Source: a virus. From it: DNA of 49,052 bases. Of this stretch, positions 10,238-21,400 are shown piece after piece. The stretch lies in IMG/VR virus record IMGVR_UViG_3300017725_000009, positions 1 through 49,052 of that record. The stretch is one strand, 5' to 3'. Position 1 is the first letter of the stretch; the number at the start of each line of letters is the position of its first letter. A program made the translations under genes and the position numbers. The notes beneath the pieces were generated by a model. The model was given only the letters and a program-made list of their open reading frames with translations, was not told where the DNA came from and searched no databases.

Positions 10238-10597
10238 TCAACCTAAAATTGTAGATCCACTAGGAATATAATCAGTAATAACTTCAATCCATTCAGCACC
10301 ATTGTAAAGTTCCGCTGCACCTGTTGTACTATTCCAGCGCATCATACCAGCGACTGCAGTAGGTCTCTGTGCAGTAGTTCCTCTTGGTAGTGCAATTGCA
10401 TCCGTTTTATTTCTTGCATCAACAGCAACTGTCGGAGATACCGTACCAGCTCCAATATTACCAGTTGCACCTACATCACCATCAGCATCTACAGTAAAAT
10501 TATTAGAACCACTAACAACTACTTTATTATCAGTGGAGATGTCAACTGTAACATTATCATTTAGATTTTTAATTTGATTTACGTTTACGGTACTCAT
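10238..10597 (-). CDS. Small fibre-type virion protein
   Basis: A 119-residue protein. The N-terminal half is a repetitive beta/triple-helix-like fibre shaft (VTVDISTDNKVVVSGSNNFT, then DADGDVGATGNIGAG). The C-terminal half carries the common tail-fibre motif in which a 'TDAIALPRGTTAQRP' strand is followed by GMMRWNSTTGAAELYNGAEW. This motif occurs in many phage fibres and is often C-terminal. The gene lies between two other fibre-type genes and behind a GATAAATA late-type box. It is probably a trimeric fibre tip or short accessory fibre; the exact place in the virion is unknown. Confidence 0.75.
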   Translation of the reverse strand: MSTVNVNQIKNLNDNVTVDISTDNKVVVSGSNNFTVDADGDVGATGNIGAGTVSPTVAVDARNKTDAIALPRGTTAQRPTAVAGMMRWNSTTGAAELYNGAEWIEVITDYIPSGSTILG

Positions 10598-10619
10598 TTG
10601 TTTGTTCCTTTCTTAGAGT

Positions 10620-10627
10620 TATTTATC
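10620..10627 (-). promoter_or_regulatory. Candidate T4-type late promoter (GATAAATA)
   Basis: GATAAATA on the minus strand, 23-30 bases ahead of the ATG at 10597. It overlaps the TGA stop (10626-10628) of the upstream gene. It differs from the T4 consensus TATAAATA only in the first base. Confidence 0.5.
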
Positions 10628-11255
10628 AAGTAATTGTCCATTGACCATTTATAGTTACTGAAATATTAGAATTTACAGAAACACTTGGCCCTATAGTTTC
10701 TGCATTATAATTTACTGGAATAGTTGTATTAACACTCACAGCATTTGGATTCATTTGAATCGGTGGAGTGGTAATAGTACTAGTATTAATTATCGTGTTT
10801 GATGCAATAGTTGCAGAGGTATTGACGGTTAAAGTGCCAATAGTTGCTGTATTTGTTACCGATAAAGCGCTAGTAGTTAATAAACCAGCCGTTGTCCAAG
10901 AAGGTCCACCAGTAGATAATTTATCTGGTGTTACAGTACCTTCAGCTGGACTACCAAGATCAATGATATGTCCATACGAAATAATAAAACATTTTATACC
11001 AGCAGCTGGAGCTACAGCAAAAACAATTTTATCATAATTAATCTTAAATCCTTGATTTCCAGTTGTATCTGGTTCCTGTAACACACCACCAAGTGATACC
11101 ATCAACTGTCTAGTAGTTGCTGGATAATAAGTCTGAGATACACCGTTTACAGTTCTCTGAAGAGTAAACTCATTTAATACTCCATTGAATTGACTTTCAA
11201 TGGAATTAAATAAAATAATTTCACCTGATGTGGGTTTCCTTCCTACATATGCCAT
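10626..11255 (-). CDS. Fibre protein with cyanophage N-terminal attachment module
   Basis: A 209-residue protein that opens MAYVGRKPTSGEI. Residues ~1-115 repeat the attachment module of the 1-1356 gene: IESQFNG, VSLGGVLQEPD, and GTVTPDKLSTGGPSW. Residues ~120-209 are a Thr/Ser/Asn-rich low-complexity beta stretch with short TATIGTLTVNTSATIAS-type repeats, typical of a fibre shaft. No enzymatic motif is seen. The sequence suggests a short fibre or a connector to which larger adhesins attach. The gene follows the 111-residue gene by 8 bases and is probably cotranscribed with it. Confidence 0.75.
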   Translation of the reverse strand: MAYVGRKPTSGEIILFNSIESQFNGVLNEFTLQRTVNGVSQTYYPATTRQLMVSLGGVLQEPDTTGNQGFKINYDKIVFAVAPAAGIKCFIISYGHIIDLGSPAEGTVTPDKLSTGGPSWTTAGLLTTSALSVTNTATIGTLTVNTSATIASNTIINTSTITTPPIQMNPNAVSVNTTIPVNYNAETIGPSVSVNSNISVTINGQWTIT

Positions 11256-11263
11256 TAGTTACC

Positions 11264-11599
11264 TCAGGTCTGTTCTAGTACACTTACTATAACATCCGCA
11301 CTAGAAGCAACATTTGAGGTTATTTTAAGTGCATCACCAGTTTGCATCACAATTTTATTTCCAGCATTAAATTCATATGCTGAACCATTTGGTATTGGAA
11401 TATTTTTTACAATCCATGCATCATCTTGACCACCAGCATTAGATTTATCTAATTTAACATCAACAGTAATCTGGTCACCTGTTACATTGGCAATATTACA
11501 ACCAATTACGACTGCTACAGTTGCAGCTGGAACTGTATAAGCTGTTGCTTCGGAAGTACCGATTCCGTCTTCTGTATAACTTTTAAATGTATTAGCCAT
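11264..11599 (-). CDS. Small beta-rich virion protein
   Basis: A 111-residue protein that opens MANTFKSYTEDGIG. It is all-beta in character, with an AYTVPAATVAVVIGCNIANV strand pair, a central DVKLDKSNAG loop, and a C-terminus ending VIVSVLEQT. Proteins of this size and pattern occur in cyanophage structural clusters, but the sequence gives no specific name. It is flanked by fibre-type genes with gaps of 6 and 8 bases. I infer a virion decoration or fibre-base role. Confidence 0.68.
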   Translation of the reverse strand: MANTFKSYTEDGIGTSEATAYTVPAATVAVVIGCNIANVTGDQITVDVKLDKSNAGGQDDAWIVKNIPIPNGSAYEFNAGNKIVMQTGDALKITSNVASSADVIVSVLEQT

Positions 11600-11605
11600 G
11601 GGGGA

Positions 11606-11827
11606 TTATCCTAACGCGATGGCTAATGCGAGAGCGTCTGATACTGCTTCTGTTACAGATCTCTGATGCAAGTCTATGATTGTATCTCCTGGATCTGATC
11701 CATCACCTTTCCTAACGTATAATTTTCCGTCAGCAGTATTAATTGCTAGTTCTCTTAAAGATAAGTTGGTTAAAGTGGGTACTGCATTAGCACTAGCACT
11801 AGACTTTAATTTGATTGTTGTTGCCAT
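11606..11827 (-). CDS. Short fibre N-terminal-domain protein
   Basis: A 73-residue protein. It opens MATTIKLKSSASANAVPTLT and carries LRELAINTADGKLYVRKGDG, the signature of the N-terminal domain found in many phage fibres and in the major tropism determinant family. Normally this domain heads a much longer protein; here it stands alone with a short C-terminal helix (VTEAVSDALALAIALG). It may be a truncated fibre or a stand-alone baseplate-attachment module. A GGAG sequence lies about 10 bases ahead of its ATG. It is the first gene after the terminator at 11862-11887. Confidence 0.72.
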   Translation of the reverse strand: MATTIKLKSSASANAVPTLTNLSLRELAINTADGKLYVRKGDGSDPGDTIIDLHQRSVTEAVSDALALAIALG

Positions 11828-11861
11828 TTAGCTCAATCTCCGAATTTAGGTATATACCTAC

Positions 11862-11887
11862 AAAAAAGAGGGATATATATCCCTCTT
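11862..11887 (-). terminator. Rho-independent terminator after the 11892-12404 gene
   Basis: The minus strand forms the perfect palindrome AGAGGGATATATATCCCTCT (11867-11886) followed by a T run (11862-11867). It should end transcripts coming from the giant gene and the small gene after it. An AATAAATA box (11889-11896) lies just upstream and a second palindrome, TAGGTATATACCTA, just downstream. Confidence 0.8.
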
Positions 11888-11891
11888 CTAT

Positions 11892-12404
11892 TTATTGATT
11901 TTCTGTTTCGTTATCTATCTGTAAATTTTTTAATACATCTGCAGGCGGACTATAATTATCAATATCAATATCACTAAATTCATCTGCATTGAGAGAATCT
12001 AATTTTTCTAATACATCTCCACCTTCAACTGAAAATTCTGTTGGATCATCATCATACTTAAAAGATGATTCAATTTCTTCAGTTGGGTTCACATCAATTT
12101 GTTCATCATCAATAATAGTTACTCCATTTGCTGGATCATAAATTGCTTTCGATTCATTTGACAAATGATGATGGGCATAAATTCTATTACCGTCTTTACA
12201 TGGTGTAAATGACACCGTATAATATCCATATGTTGGATCAAATACGGGCAGAGGAGTACCAGACTCCTCTGTTTTTTTAACGAATTCCTTCAATTCTGAA
12301 GGAATATCGTCTGATTTCATTTGCTCTTCATACACTTTTTTGTTTTGTTCATCCAAGAATAAATTTAATTCATATTCTTGTTTATCAGTCAGAAAATAAG
12401 ACAT
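11892..12404 (-). CDS. Hypothetical acidic protein
   Basis: A protein of 170 residues from the ATG at 12404 (MSYFLTDKQEYEL). I chose this start over an in-frame TTG at 12416 because a GGAG sits six bases ahead of the ATG. The N-terminal ~55 residues are helical; a beta segment follows with FDPTYGYYTVSFTPCKDGNRIYA, and the last ~70 residues are strongly acidic (Asp/Glu-rich). It lies 20 bases after the giant virion gene and before a terminator, so it is probably cotranscribed with it. It could be a small chaperone or cap for that fibre, but this is inference from position only. Confidence 0.72.
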   Translation of the reverse strand: MSYFLTDKQEYELNLFLDEQNKKVYEEQMKSDDIPSELKEFVKKTEESGTPLPVFDPTYGYYTVSFTPCKDGNRIYAHHHLSNESKAIYDPANGVTIIDDEQIDVNPTEEIESSFKYDDDPTEFSVEGGDVLEKLDSLNADEFSDIDIDNYSPPADVLKNLQIDNETENQ

Positions 12405-12424
12405 TAACAACTCCAATTTTTTTA

Positions 12425-15400
12425 TTAAATATGTAAATTCGCACCTACAACAGAGATCGAAGATTCAACGTGAGTTTTCGCATTGAATCTAGTTACTTCA
12501 ACATTGATCATAGGTGATGCAAATTGAGCAAGATCACCAAATCTGACATCAACAACTTTATTTGCGTTGTCAGATCCATTAACAGATTGTAAGTTACCGA
12601 AAGTATTTATCAGGGTAGTTTGATTGTAAACTCTTCGGTCAATATTAAATCTAATATTGTACTTATTGAACCCTGGTGTATTATTAGCAATAATATTAGG
12701 AGAAGAGGAACTACCACCAACACTTGTTAAAGTGACAGTTGAAGCAGAATCACCACTGAATACTAAACCACCACCAGCAATATTAGCACCGTCAGTACCA
12801 CTAGTGATGAATCCTCTAGAAGTAAGTATGAAACAGTTAGAATTAGAACCAGTAAAATTGGTATTAGCAGTTTTTTGTGTTAATGTAAACGTTCCATTAC
12901 CACTATAATCAGCTGTTTTAACTATACCAACATATCTATCATTCACACCAGTTAAACCTGATGGAGCACCATCATAAATTACATCACCAACCTGAATCAA
13001 GTGTTTAGTACCAGATGTTGCAGTGAATGTTTCAGAATCAGTTACATTTAATGTTCCAACGTTAATACCAGATGAGTCATTTCCATGAGTTACCTTGTAG
13101 GTAATAACATTATTAATTGCAAATTGTTCAGACAATCTAGCAGAATCACCACCACTAACAGCACCAGTAGCACTTACAGTTCCATTTTGTAGAGAATACT
13201 TAAGTTTTGTATTCGTAGACAACAATCTGTAGTGTTGTGTATCAAATGAACCAGCACCAATATCAGAATTACCGGTATTAACTGCACTATAAACTGAACC
13301 AGTTGTTAGTTTTGTGTGGTTAAGAGCATATATTTTATGTGTACCGGCGCCATCGTATGCAATTGGTGTAGGAGTTGCAACATAGTTATTTTCAATAGAA
13401 CTAGATTGATCAGACTGCAACATATAAGTTGCATAACTTGTTGTTTCCCACCATGCATGTACAGGCACAGCAGTTAACCACATACCACTATTATACTGTC
13501 TTCCTCTTTGAATTGAAGAAGCACCATTTAGTTGTATACCAACTGCTCTCCTACCAGTGGTTGTTAATCCAAAGTTACCAACCCATCCCTGTCTACCAGA
13601 CATCGCCTGTCGTGTTCTATCAATTGGTCGGATATAGTTATTGTAATTTTCATACCACATTCTATACTCACCGAAACTTAACTTAACGCCAGTATCAGAG
13701 TAAATAAACGTCTTAACAATAGGACCATCATTAACAAAGTTACCTAGTCTATGACTTACATAAACTTCATCAATAGTAGCAAGTAGATCTTTCAACTTGA
13801 GGTGCATCCTACCATGCAAGATATGATTTGATCCAGCACTTATAGTACACTTAGAATAACCATGACTATCTGGAGCTGCAACTTCACTAATAGTTGCAGT
13901 ATAGTTAATTACTTTACCAGTTGAAGTATATGTCCAGTTGGTAACTCCACTAACAGCAACCTTAGCGTTTTCTGTTAAAGTTATAGTACCAGTACCAATA
14001 GCAGAAATTGTTCCAATTTCATCACCATTATTAGCAAAGAGTTGATAACCAGGACGTAAGACTGTTATTAACTTATCAGCATTACTACCACCGAGAGTAA
14101 CAGTTGATGTATTAGTTGCAGAAGTCAAAGCAGCATTTGACCAATCATCTTGACCACTATAGGAATCAATACCATTTCTAGAATTAACTCTTAAAATATC
14201 CTCCCATGAATATGATAGGATATCACCTGCTCTAACTCTTCCACTACGGTTAGGTAACCAAATTTCATTGGAGTGAGTACCAATCTCAGCAGCGCCATTT
14301 GCAGTGCCATTTTTATCGGTATATCTACCTTTAGTATCTTTTTCAATGTTAACATTTCCAGGACGGAATGAACTACCACCAGTCTTAGGATAAGTCCAAC
14401 CACCATCATTAACATACATCATACCAAATGTCTTAACTGGTGAATCAGCGGTGTTAGCTTGTAGTGTTTCTTCACTACCAAATACACCTCTCTGCCAATT
14501 TTCTCTTGGTAGTGGATCAGCAAGATAAACTCTAATTCTGGCATTTGCACCACTTCCAACTTTCTTCATGTCTATAATTTTAGACTTGAATAAGAAATTA
14601 CTCTCATTAGACTTGTTAGTTCTATTTGGAGTAGGAGCTATACGTAGTTTAGTTCCCTCTGGAATAGAAGTTGATAGGGGTTTATCCAACCTGAGTTTGA
14701 TACTATTGTCATAGTAACCTTGATAATACATGAGTACATAATTACCAGAATTTAGAGAAGTACCACCAGAATATCCACTAGAACCAACATCAGACAATCC
14801 TCTACCTTGACCATTTGAATATCGGAAATATACAACGTTAGTTCCATCATCTCTTACTATTCTCTTGAAGATGAGTCTATAAACACCAGAACCTGGTTCA
14901 TTCCACCACATACCTTGATTAGATCCATATGGGAAGTAATCGGTAGAATCTTGTTTACCATGTATTGTTGCAGAAGCAGTTTTAGTGTTTGAAGATTGGT
15001 TGAATGTTAGTTCACCAAATGGACCAGCACCAGAACCATATGCTGTTGATAATAGAACTCTGTATTTTCCTGTTCCACCATCACCGGTTAACTCAAGACC
15101 ATCCTCATAACCTTCTACAACACCCTGAGAACCTTCTGTGGAAGTAATGGTGTCACCTCTCATACCAACAACATATCCAATTAAATCACTGGAAGAGTAT
15201 GAACCTGCACTATAAGATGTAGACCAATTACCAGCACTACCAGTAACAGTAAGAGTTGGCGTAGTACAATTACTATAAATTGGTTGACCCTTATAGATTC
15301 CGCCATCAGCTACATTAGTTACATCCATAATAACTTCAAATTCATCAGTGGATGTACTAATTTTCTCAAATGTTGCGGTGTATGTACCCCAAGTTGATAT

Positions 15401-18400
15401 TCTTTGCATCTGTCTGGAATATCCAGGAGAAATTGTAAAGTGCAATGCACCTTCCAAATTACTTGCTATACCAGTACCATTAGAATCAGCTTGAGCTGTA
15501 GTTAAAGAAACACCAGCACGGAGACCAAGGTAACTACCTCTTTGTCTAAATCCTCTTTGATTAAACTGACTGATTGATAATCTATTTGGGGCAAATTGTG
15601 CAGCAGTTAGAGGACTAATATATTCATAAAGACTTGTATCATTTGTATTTTTACCATGGATGTTAAATGTCTGTTGATCATTTGCACCGACAGTAGATTG
15701 GGTGGTTCTAAATGTTCCAGAGATAAATCTATCTCCTTCTTTGTTTGTTGATGTATTTGTTCCTTTATCACCCTGTGGATCACCAACGGTAACAACAAAG
15801 TTATTCCAATTACTGGTACTTTGGTCTTGTGAAATATTCCTATATGGAATAGTTACTGTTTGACCAATCGATAGTTTTTCAAAATCAGCATTAATATTTT
15901 CAGCGGATGAAGTAATACTAACAACAGCGGTCTGATCAGTCAATACTCCAGTTGGAGTTGTATAACAAATACCTGCATCAACTTCTGTAATATCTGATGG
16001 ACTTTCTGCAGCAAATGGTGCAGAAAGAGCAGTTGAATCACCAGCAGAAGAGAATCGCTTCAAGCCATAACAAGTAACATCAACTGGGTCAGAGAGTCTA
16101 AGTTCAGTTGGAATAATTGCTTCAGAAGCAACAGCATCATCAGTTGAGTTGTTTGGATCAAGACCTTCCCAGTCACGGATGTAATGTGGCCAGTACTTAG
16201 TCATACTTCTACTAAGTCTGATTTCGTATCCTTTATTATCACCAGATGAACCACCTTTAGAGAAATCACATGTTTCTCGTTTGCCAATCACAACTCTACC
16301 AGATGTTGGCCAGTAATCTAAGATATTGTCATAATCGAATAGATCAAATCTAGTATTTTGTGGATAAGTAGGAACTTGGTCCCCATCTTCCAACTCAACT
16401 ACAATATCTGCTCTAATGTCAGTTATATTATCAGAGTTTACATATCTGTAAACACCGATATATGATTTATTGTTAGCTAAATCACTTCTAGCAATCTTAT
16501 AGTATAGTCCACCATATAGAATGTAACTACCTGGTTTGAAGATTGATTTTGCTCTATTGATTTGTTGTTTTAGATTTTTTGCACTGTTTCCACTCTCAAT
16601 GGAATTAAGGATAAAGCAATTTTTGGGTAGCATTACTTTATATTCACCTGGACTGAAGATAGTGAAATCTTCATCTGAATAGTTTGACCTTACTGTAAGT
16701 TGGAAAGTAGATAAATCAGTATTACTTCCTGATTGTCTTAGTCTTAACTGTTGACCAGTTTGATGTCCAACACCAGGATCAGTGATGTAAAGACTTGTTA
16801 GTCTATTACTTGAATCAGTTGTAATTACAGCACTACCTTTAGTTGTTCCAGATGGATCACTAACATTAACAAGATCAAGAACTGTAGATGTAGTAAAGGA
16901 ACTACTAAATACTGCATCTTCATTTGATACAGAATAGTTTGCTGGTTCCGAATAATTTGTAGTTTCCGAAGTTTCTGCGACAATTAATTTTGCAGTTCTA
17001 TTTTGAGTAACTTTTTGATATCTGGAAGTTACTGTAGAAACATAATTATATCTTCTAGCATTTAAATAGTCGGTATTAACATTAATGTTTGTACCTGCAG
17101 CGTTAGATAGTGAAGTAAATGCATTTGATCGGTCATATGAGACGTTAACAAAAACATATGCACCAGATTCACTTTGTGTTATAGTACCAGAATTACTAAT
17201 ATTATAGGTATTACCAATATTGAGTCCAGATACATTAGCATAAGAAGTTTCAATATTGTCAGACTTAACAAGTCTAGTTGCATTAGAACCAAAGAAAATA
17301 TTTGCTGGAACATCTAAACCAGCTGCATTATTCGCAACAAAGAATCCAAGACTTCTTCTTGGTAGTGAAATATTTGATCCAGAACCAGTTACTGTATATG
17401 TAGTAACTGTTGAATTACTATCATTCCACCTTAGGTATACAGCAGAAGCTTTATCAGCATCCTGAACAGCATGGTTTGCACCAATTGCAATATATTCTGA
17501 TTGCACACCAGCACTATGTGGATAATCATATACGATTGTATACGGTGTTTGATATCTTTCAAATAGCGCAACTTTAGTTAAGAGATCGCCAGAAGAGATT
17601 GCAGATTCACCAGACCATGGAATAACAGAATTAGGTGACTTATTAAATCTTCTAATTGCTTGTTTTGTTCTCAGTGGGAATGTTCTTGCATCTCCGTCAG
17701 ACAATGTACCATATGGATCTTTACCTGGTTCTAAGTAAATATTAGATTCTGGGTTAAATTCAGATAACTGTCTAAATTCTTCATCATCACCAGAAGTTGT
17801 AATAGCAAATGCTGGTCTAGTTCCACCAATTTGTTTGAAACTATTTTGATCTTCCATCTGGAACATCTCAATAGAGTGACCAGCAACAAAAGCGTTTGCT
17901 GCTGCAGCACGGCCGCCGGTTGTTCCAATACCAGTCCAATCTAGAGATAGATTTCCTCTAAATCTAGTTCCATTAAGTGTTAGTTGAGCACCTCTACACT
18001 TAATCAATCCACCACGATAACCACCACCAAATGTATTTGCTCTTGAGTCAGCAACTGATTGAGCACCAATTGTAACTCCGGTTAGATTTAATTGGAAATC
18101 GGAACCAGGAATAGCATCAACGGCAAGTAATGTACTCTGATAATTACCATTTACTGGCATACCAGCAAGTGGAACTCTTCTTCTGAATGATCTATATGCT
18201 CTAGGCCAGGAATTAAAGAGTCTCTTACCAGTAGCAGTTAAAGGATCGTTATCACCGAAGGAATCAGTACCTACAGATTCCATATATGGAGAACCATCAG
18301 AAACTGAATCGTTTGTTGGATCAACTCTAGCACCAGCAAGTAGATTTGTCTTCGCAACCATCAAGAAATCTGAAGAACTTAGATTGTTAAGACCACTACT

Positions 18401-21400
18401 CGTACTTACAGTGCGACCTGATGGAGATAGAACATATCCACGACCATCAATAACCTCAAATCTATATTCACCATTCAATACGTCTGATGCAGTAGGAGAT
18501 CCACTAGACCAATAGGTTTTAATAGAATTAATAGCACCTGTTGATGAATTGATTGAAGCATAGAATCTCCAACTCTTAGTACCTGCAGTGATAGCAGCTG
18601 CGTTGATTGGATACATAACTACTCTCAATCTGCTATTATACCTTCTGGTATTTGCCAATGCAGTGTTAGATGCTAATTGAGTAGCAATCTTAGTTTCAAT
18701 TGTACCATCAACATAATCATTAGCAAAAGTGATAGTTGTAGGTACATATCCTCTTCCTAGAGCACCTGCATTCTTAATTGATTGTTGGGTGTAAGATCCA
18801 AACAGACTGAGAATATCTTTGTGAATTCCAGCGTTTTCGATGTAGTTAACTACACTTTCATTTTCTGGATTAGATGATCCAGAACCAGAAAGTACATCAG
18901 ATGAACCAGCAAAATCTTCCGGAGCAATATCAAGATAGATATATCTATTATCGGGAATACCACGAATTCTTTGATAAGAAGCTGTACGCTTACTGAATGC
19001 GAGTAAGTTATCTTCTACAGATGCTCTTTCTCTACCATCAGTACCACTGGTATATGAATTGGTTCCCTTAAGTTGAATAAGTTGAGTTGGACTTTGACCA
19101 AATCCGCCAGATCCAAATGGATATGATTGAATACCTGAATCATATATAGTATTTGGATTTCTATCAATTACCAATAGAATATTAGAACCTTCTTTACCAT
19201 TCAAGATACCATAGATTTCTGGAATATCAAATTTAGAAATTTCATCTCCAAAAACGTTGAATTTAGTAAATGATAGAACACCACCAACTGGTATTACAAC
19301 TGTATTTGGAATAAAGTCAGATAGGGTTAGGAGATAACCACCATTAGCAACAGATGTTGCAATAGAAGTTACTCTAAAACCATTTAATTGATCAACGCCA
19401 TTAACGTCTCTCCAAACTACTCTATCACCGACTGAAACATCTTCAAAATTATCAACAACTAATGTATTAGTAGATGTACCATTACCAGTTACGGCTGTAA
19501 CAACTCTCTTGAGAATTGGTCCTTGATATCCACCCTCATGCATAATACCTTTTGGAAGATATCTTCTTCTTTCTTCTTGTCCCCAGTTAAGAGTTAATGT
19601 AGTGTATTCTGCACCATCTTCATTTTCAAATACAATTTTTCTGAGGTTTCCGGTCCAGGAACCTGGATTTAAATCTTCAACAGAGTTTGTATATGAACTA
19701 GAATTTCCATTAGTTTGAGCTGAAGCAGTTTGATAAACAGAAACTAGTATTTCAAGTCTTTCCTGCGAACTGCCGTCAAAATCTAAACTAGTTGAAGGTA
19801 AATGTCTCCTGACACTAATTACCTTAGTTGACATAGTGAGATTAGAAACATCAGCAGAATCAGAATCAATGACAACTTTATCTGATGCATTCGTCAACCA
19901 GTACATTGTAGTACCAGGAATAATATATTTTCTCATTCTATCAAATTTTCTTCTATTATCAGCAGAACTAGCAAAACGAGATGCATCAATAGAGATTGAG
20001 TAATATCTACAATCAGCAAAACTTGCAGATTTTAATTCACCGTATGTAACTTCATTTAAGTTACTTTCAATAATATCACCACTATTAACAACAGGATATG
20101 CAATAGCTGAATGACCAGATTCACCAGTATTAGTTGAAGCTTTAACCATCAACTCAACTGCACCGTTTAAACCAGATGTACTAATTGTATTACCAAGTGG
20201 TCTACCAGAAACATCGTTACCGGTAACTGTAGTCTTAATAATATCTCTCTTCGTAAAATATGCATTTCTAACTAATCTTCTAGCATTCTGAGTTTTAGTA
20301 TCAGTACTAAAGATAGAATCTGGAATTTCATTTTTAGTGATTGATTCGTTAACACCAATAACGTGGACATTATTGAGTGACACTGAACCATTTGCAGATA
20401 GTCCCCCAGATACACCAGAGTAGATTGCATCATTACCTACACCATATTGAGCACTAAATCCTAATGTACGATATAAGTAAACACTATCACCTCTCTTTAC
20501 AGTATCCTCTAGATATCCACCCATTCTTCCTGCAGAAGTTCTAGTTTGTTCTTTACCAGCATATATTGATGAAGTTGCAACTCCAGTACCATTAATTTTT
20601 AATGAACATGGGAATTTAGTACCATCCAACTTGTAATATCCTGGTTTCATTAACAGTTCTAGTTCATCACTAGAATTAAATCCAGAATTTTCTGCCCACT
20701 GTCTACACTGAGAGAAGGAGAATAAAGGACTAAATCTCTTAACTTCATTTCTTTCCTGAATGTTAACACCAAGTGCTTTTGAACTATATGGGTTTGGTAG
20801 TCTTTGATCGAAGTAATCTTCATCAAGATCAATAGCAAGAGGTAGTTTTTTCTCAGGAACTCTATAAAGAATAGCATCCTCAATATTAACTTCCTCAACA
20901 ACACCTTTAGTAGGATCTAGAGGTGGAATGAATGGTGATTCAGACGCCCATCTGTCAGCATCAAATGCCAGTGTATCTGTACCAGTAAAGAATACGTTTA
21001 CAGAATCTATACCTGGATATCCATTATTGTAAGTGGTTGTATAATTATGTACTTTACCTGCCTCGTTAGTACCAGCGCCGTAATTGTCTACTAATTTAAA
21101 CGTTCCGACAGTACCAGCATAACCTGATTTGTAGTACTTATAAGTTGCAATGTAATATGTACCATTTTTTGCGTATTCTCTTAGAGAGATACAACCTCTA
21201 TCTGGCCACTGATCATATTCTGCTGATGTAGCGATAGTGACTTTAAGATCTTGATATTCAGAAGAATTATCTTTATTAATGTCTTGATGTGAACTTGCAT
21301 CAAAACTAGTTTGTAGTTTTGCTTTAAGGTACTTAACATCACTTTCTGTTGCATTTACACCAAATGCACCATCAGCTGTAATTGGTGGGAAGTTTCTGAT

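Noticed and set aside
12304-12416. Start of the acidic gene at the TTG at 12416
   Set aside because: A GGAG six bases ahead of the ATG at 12404 points to that codon; the TTG start would contain the ribosome-binding sequence within the coding region.
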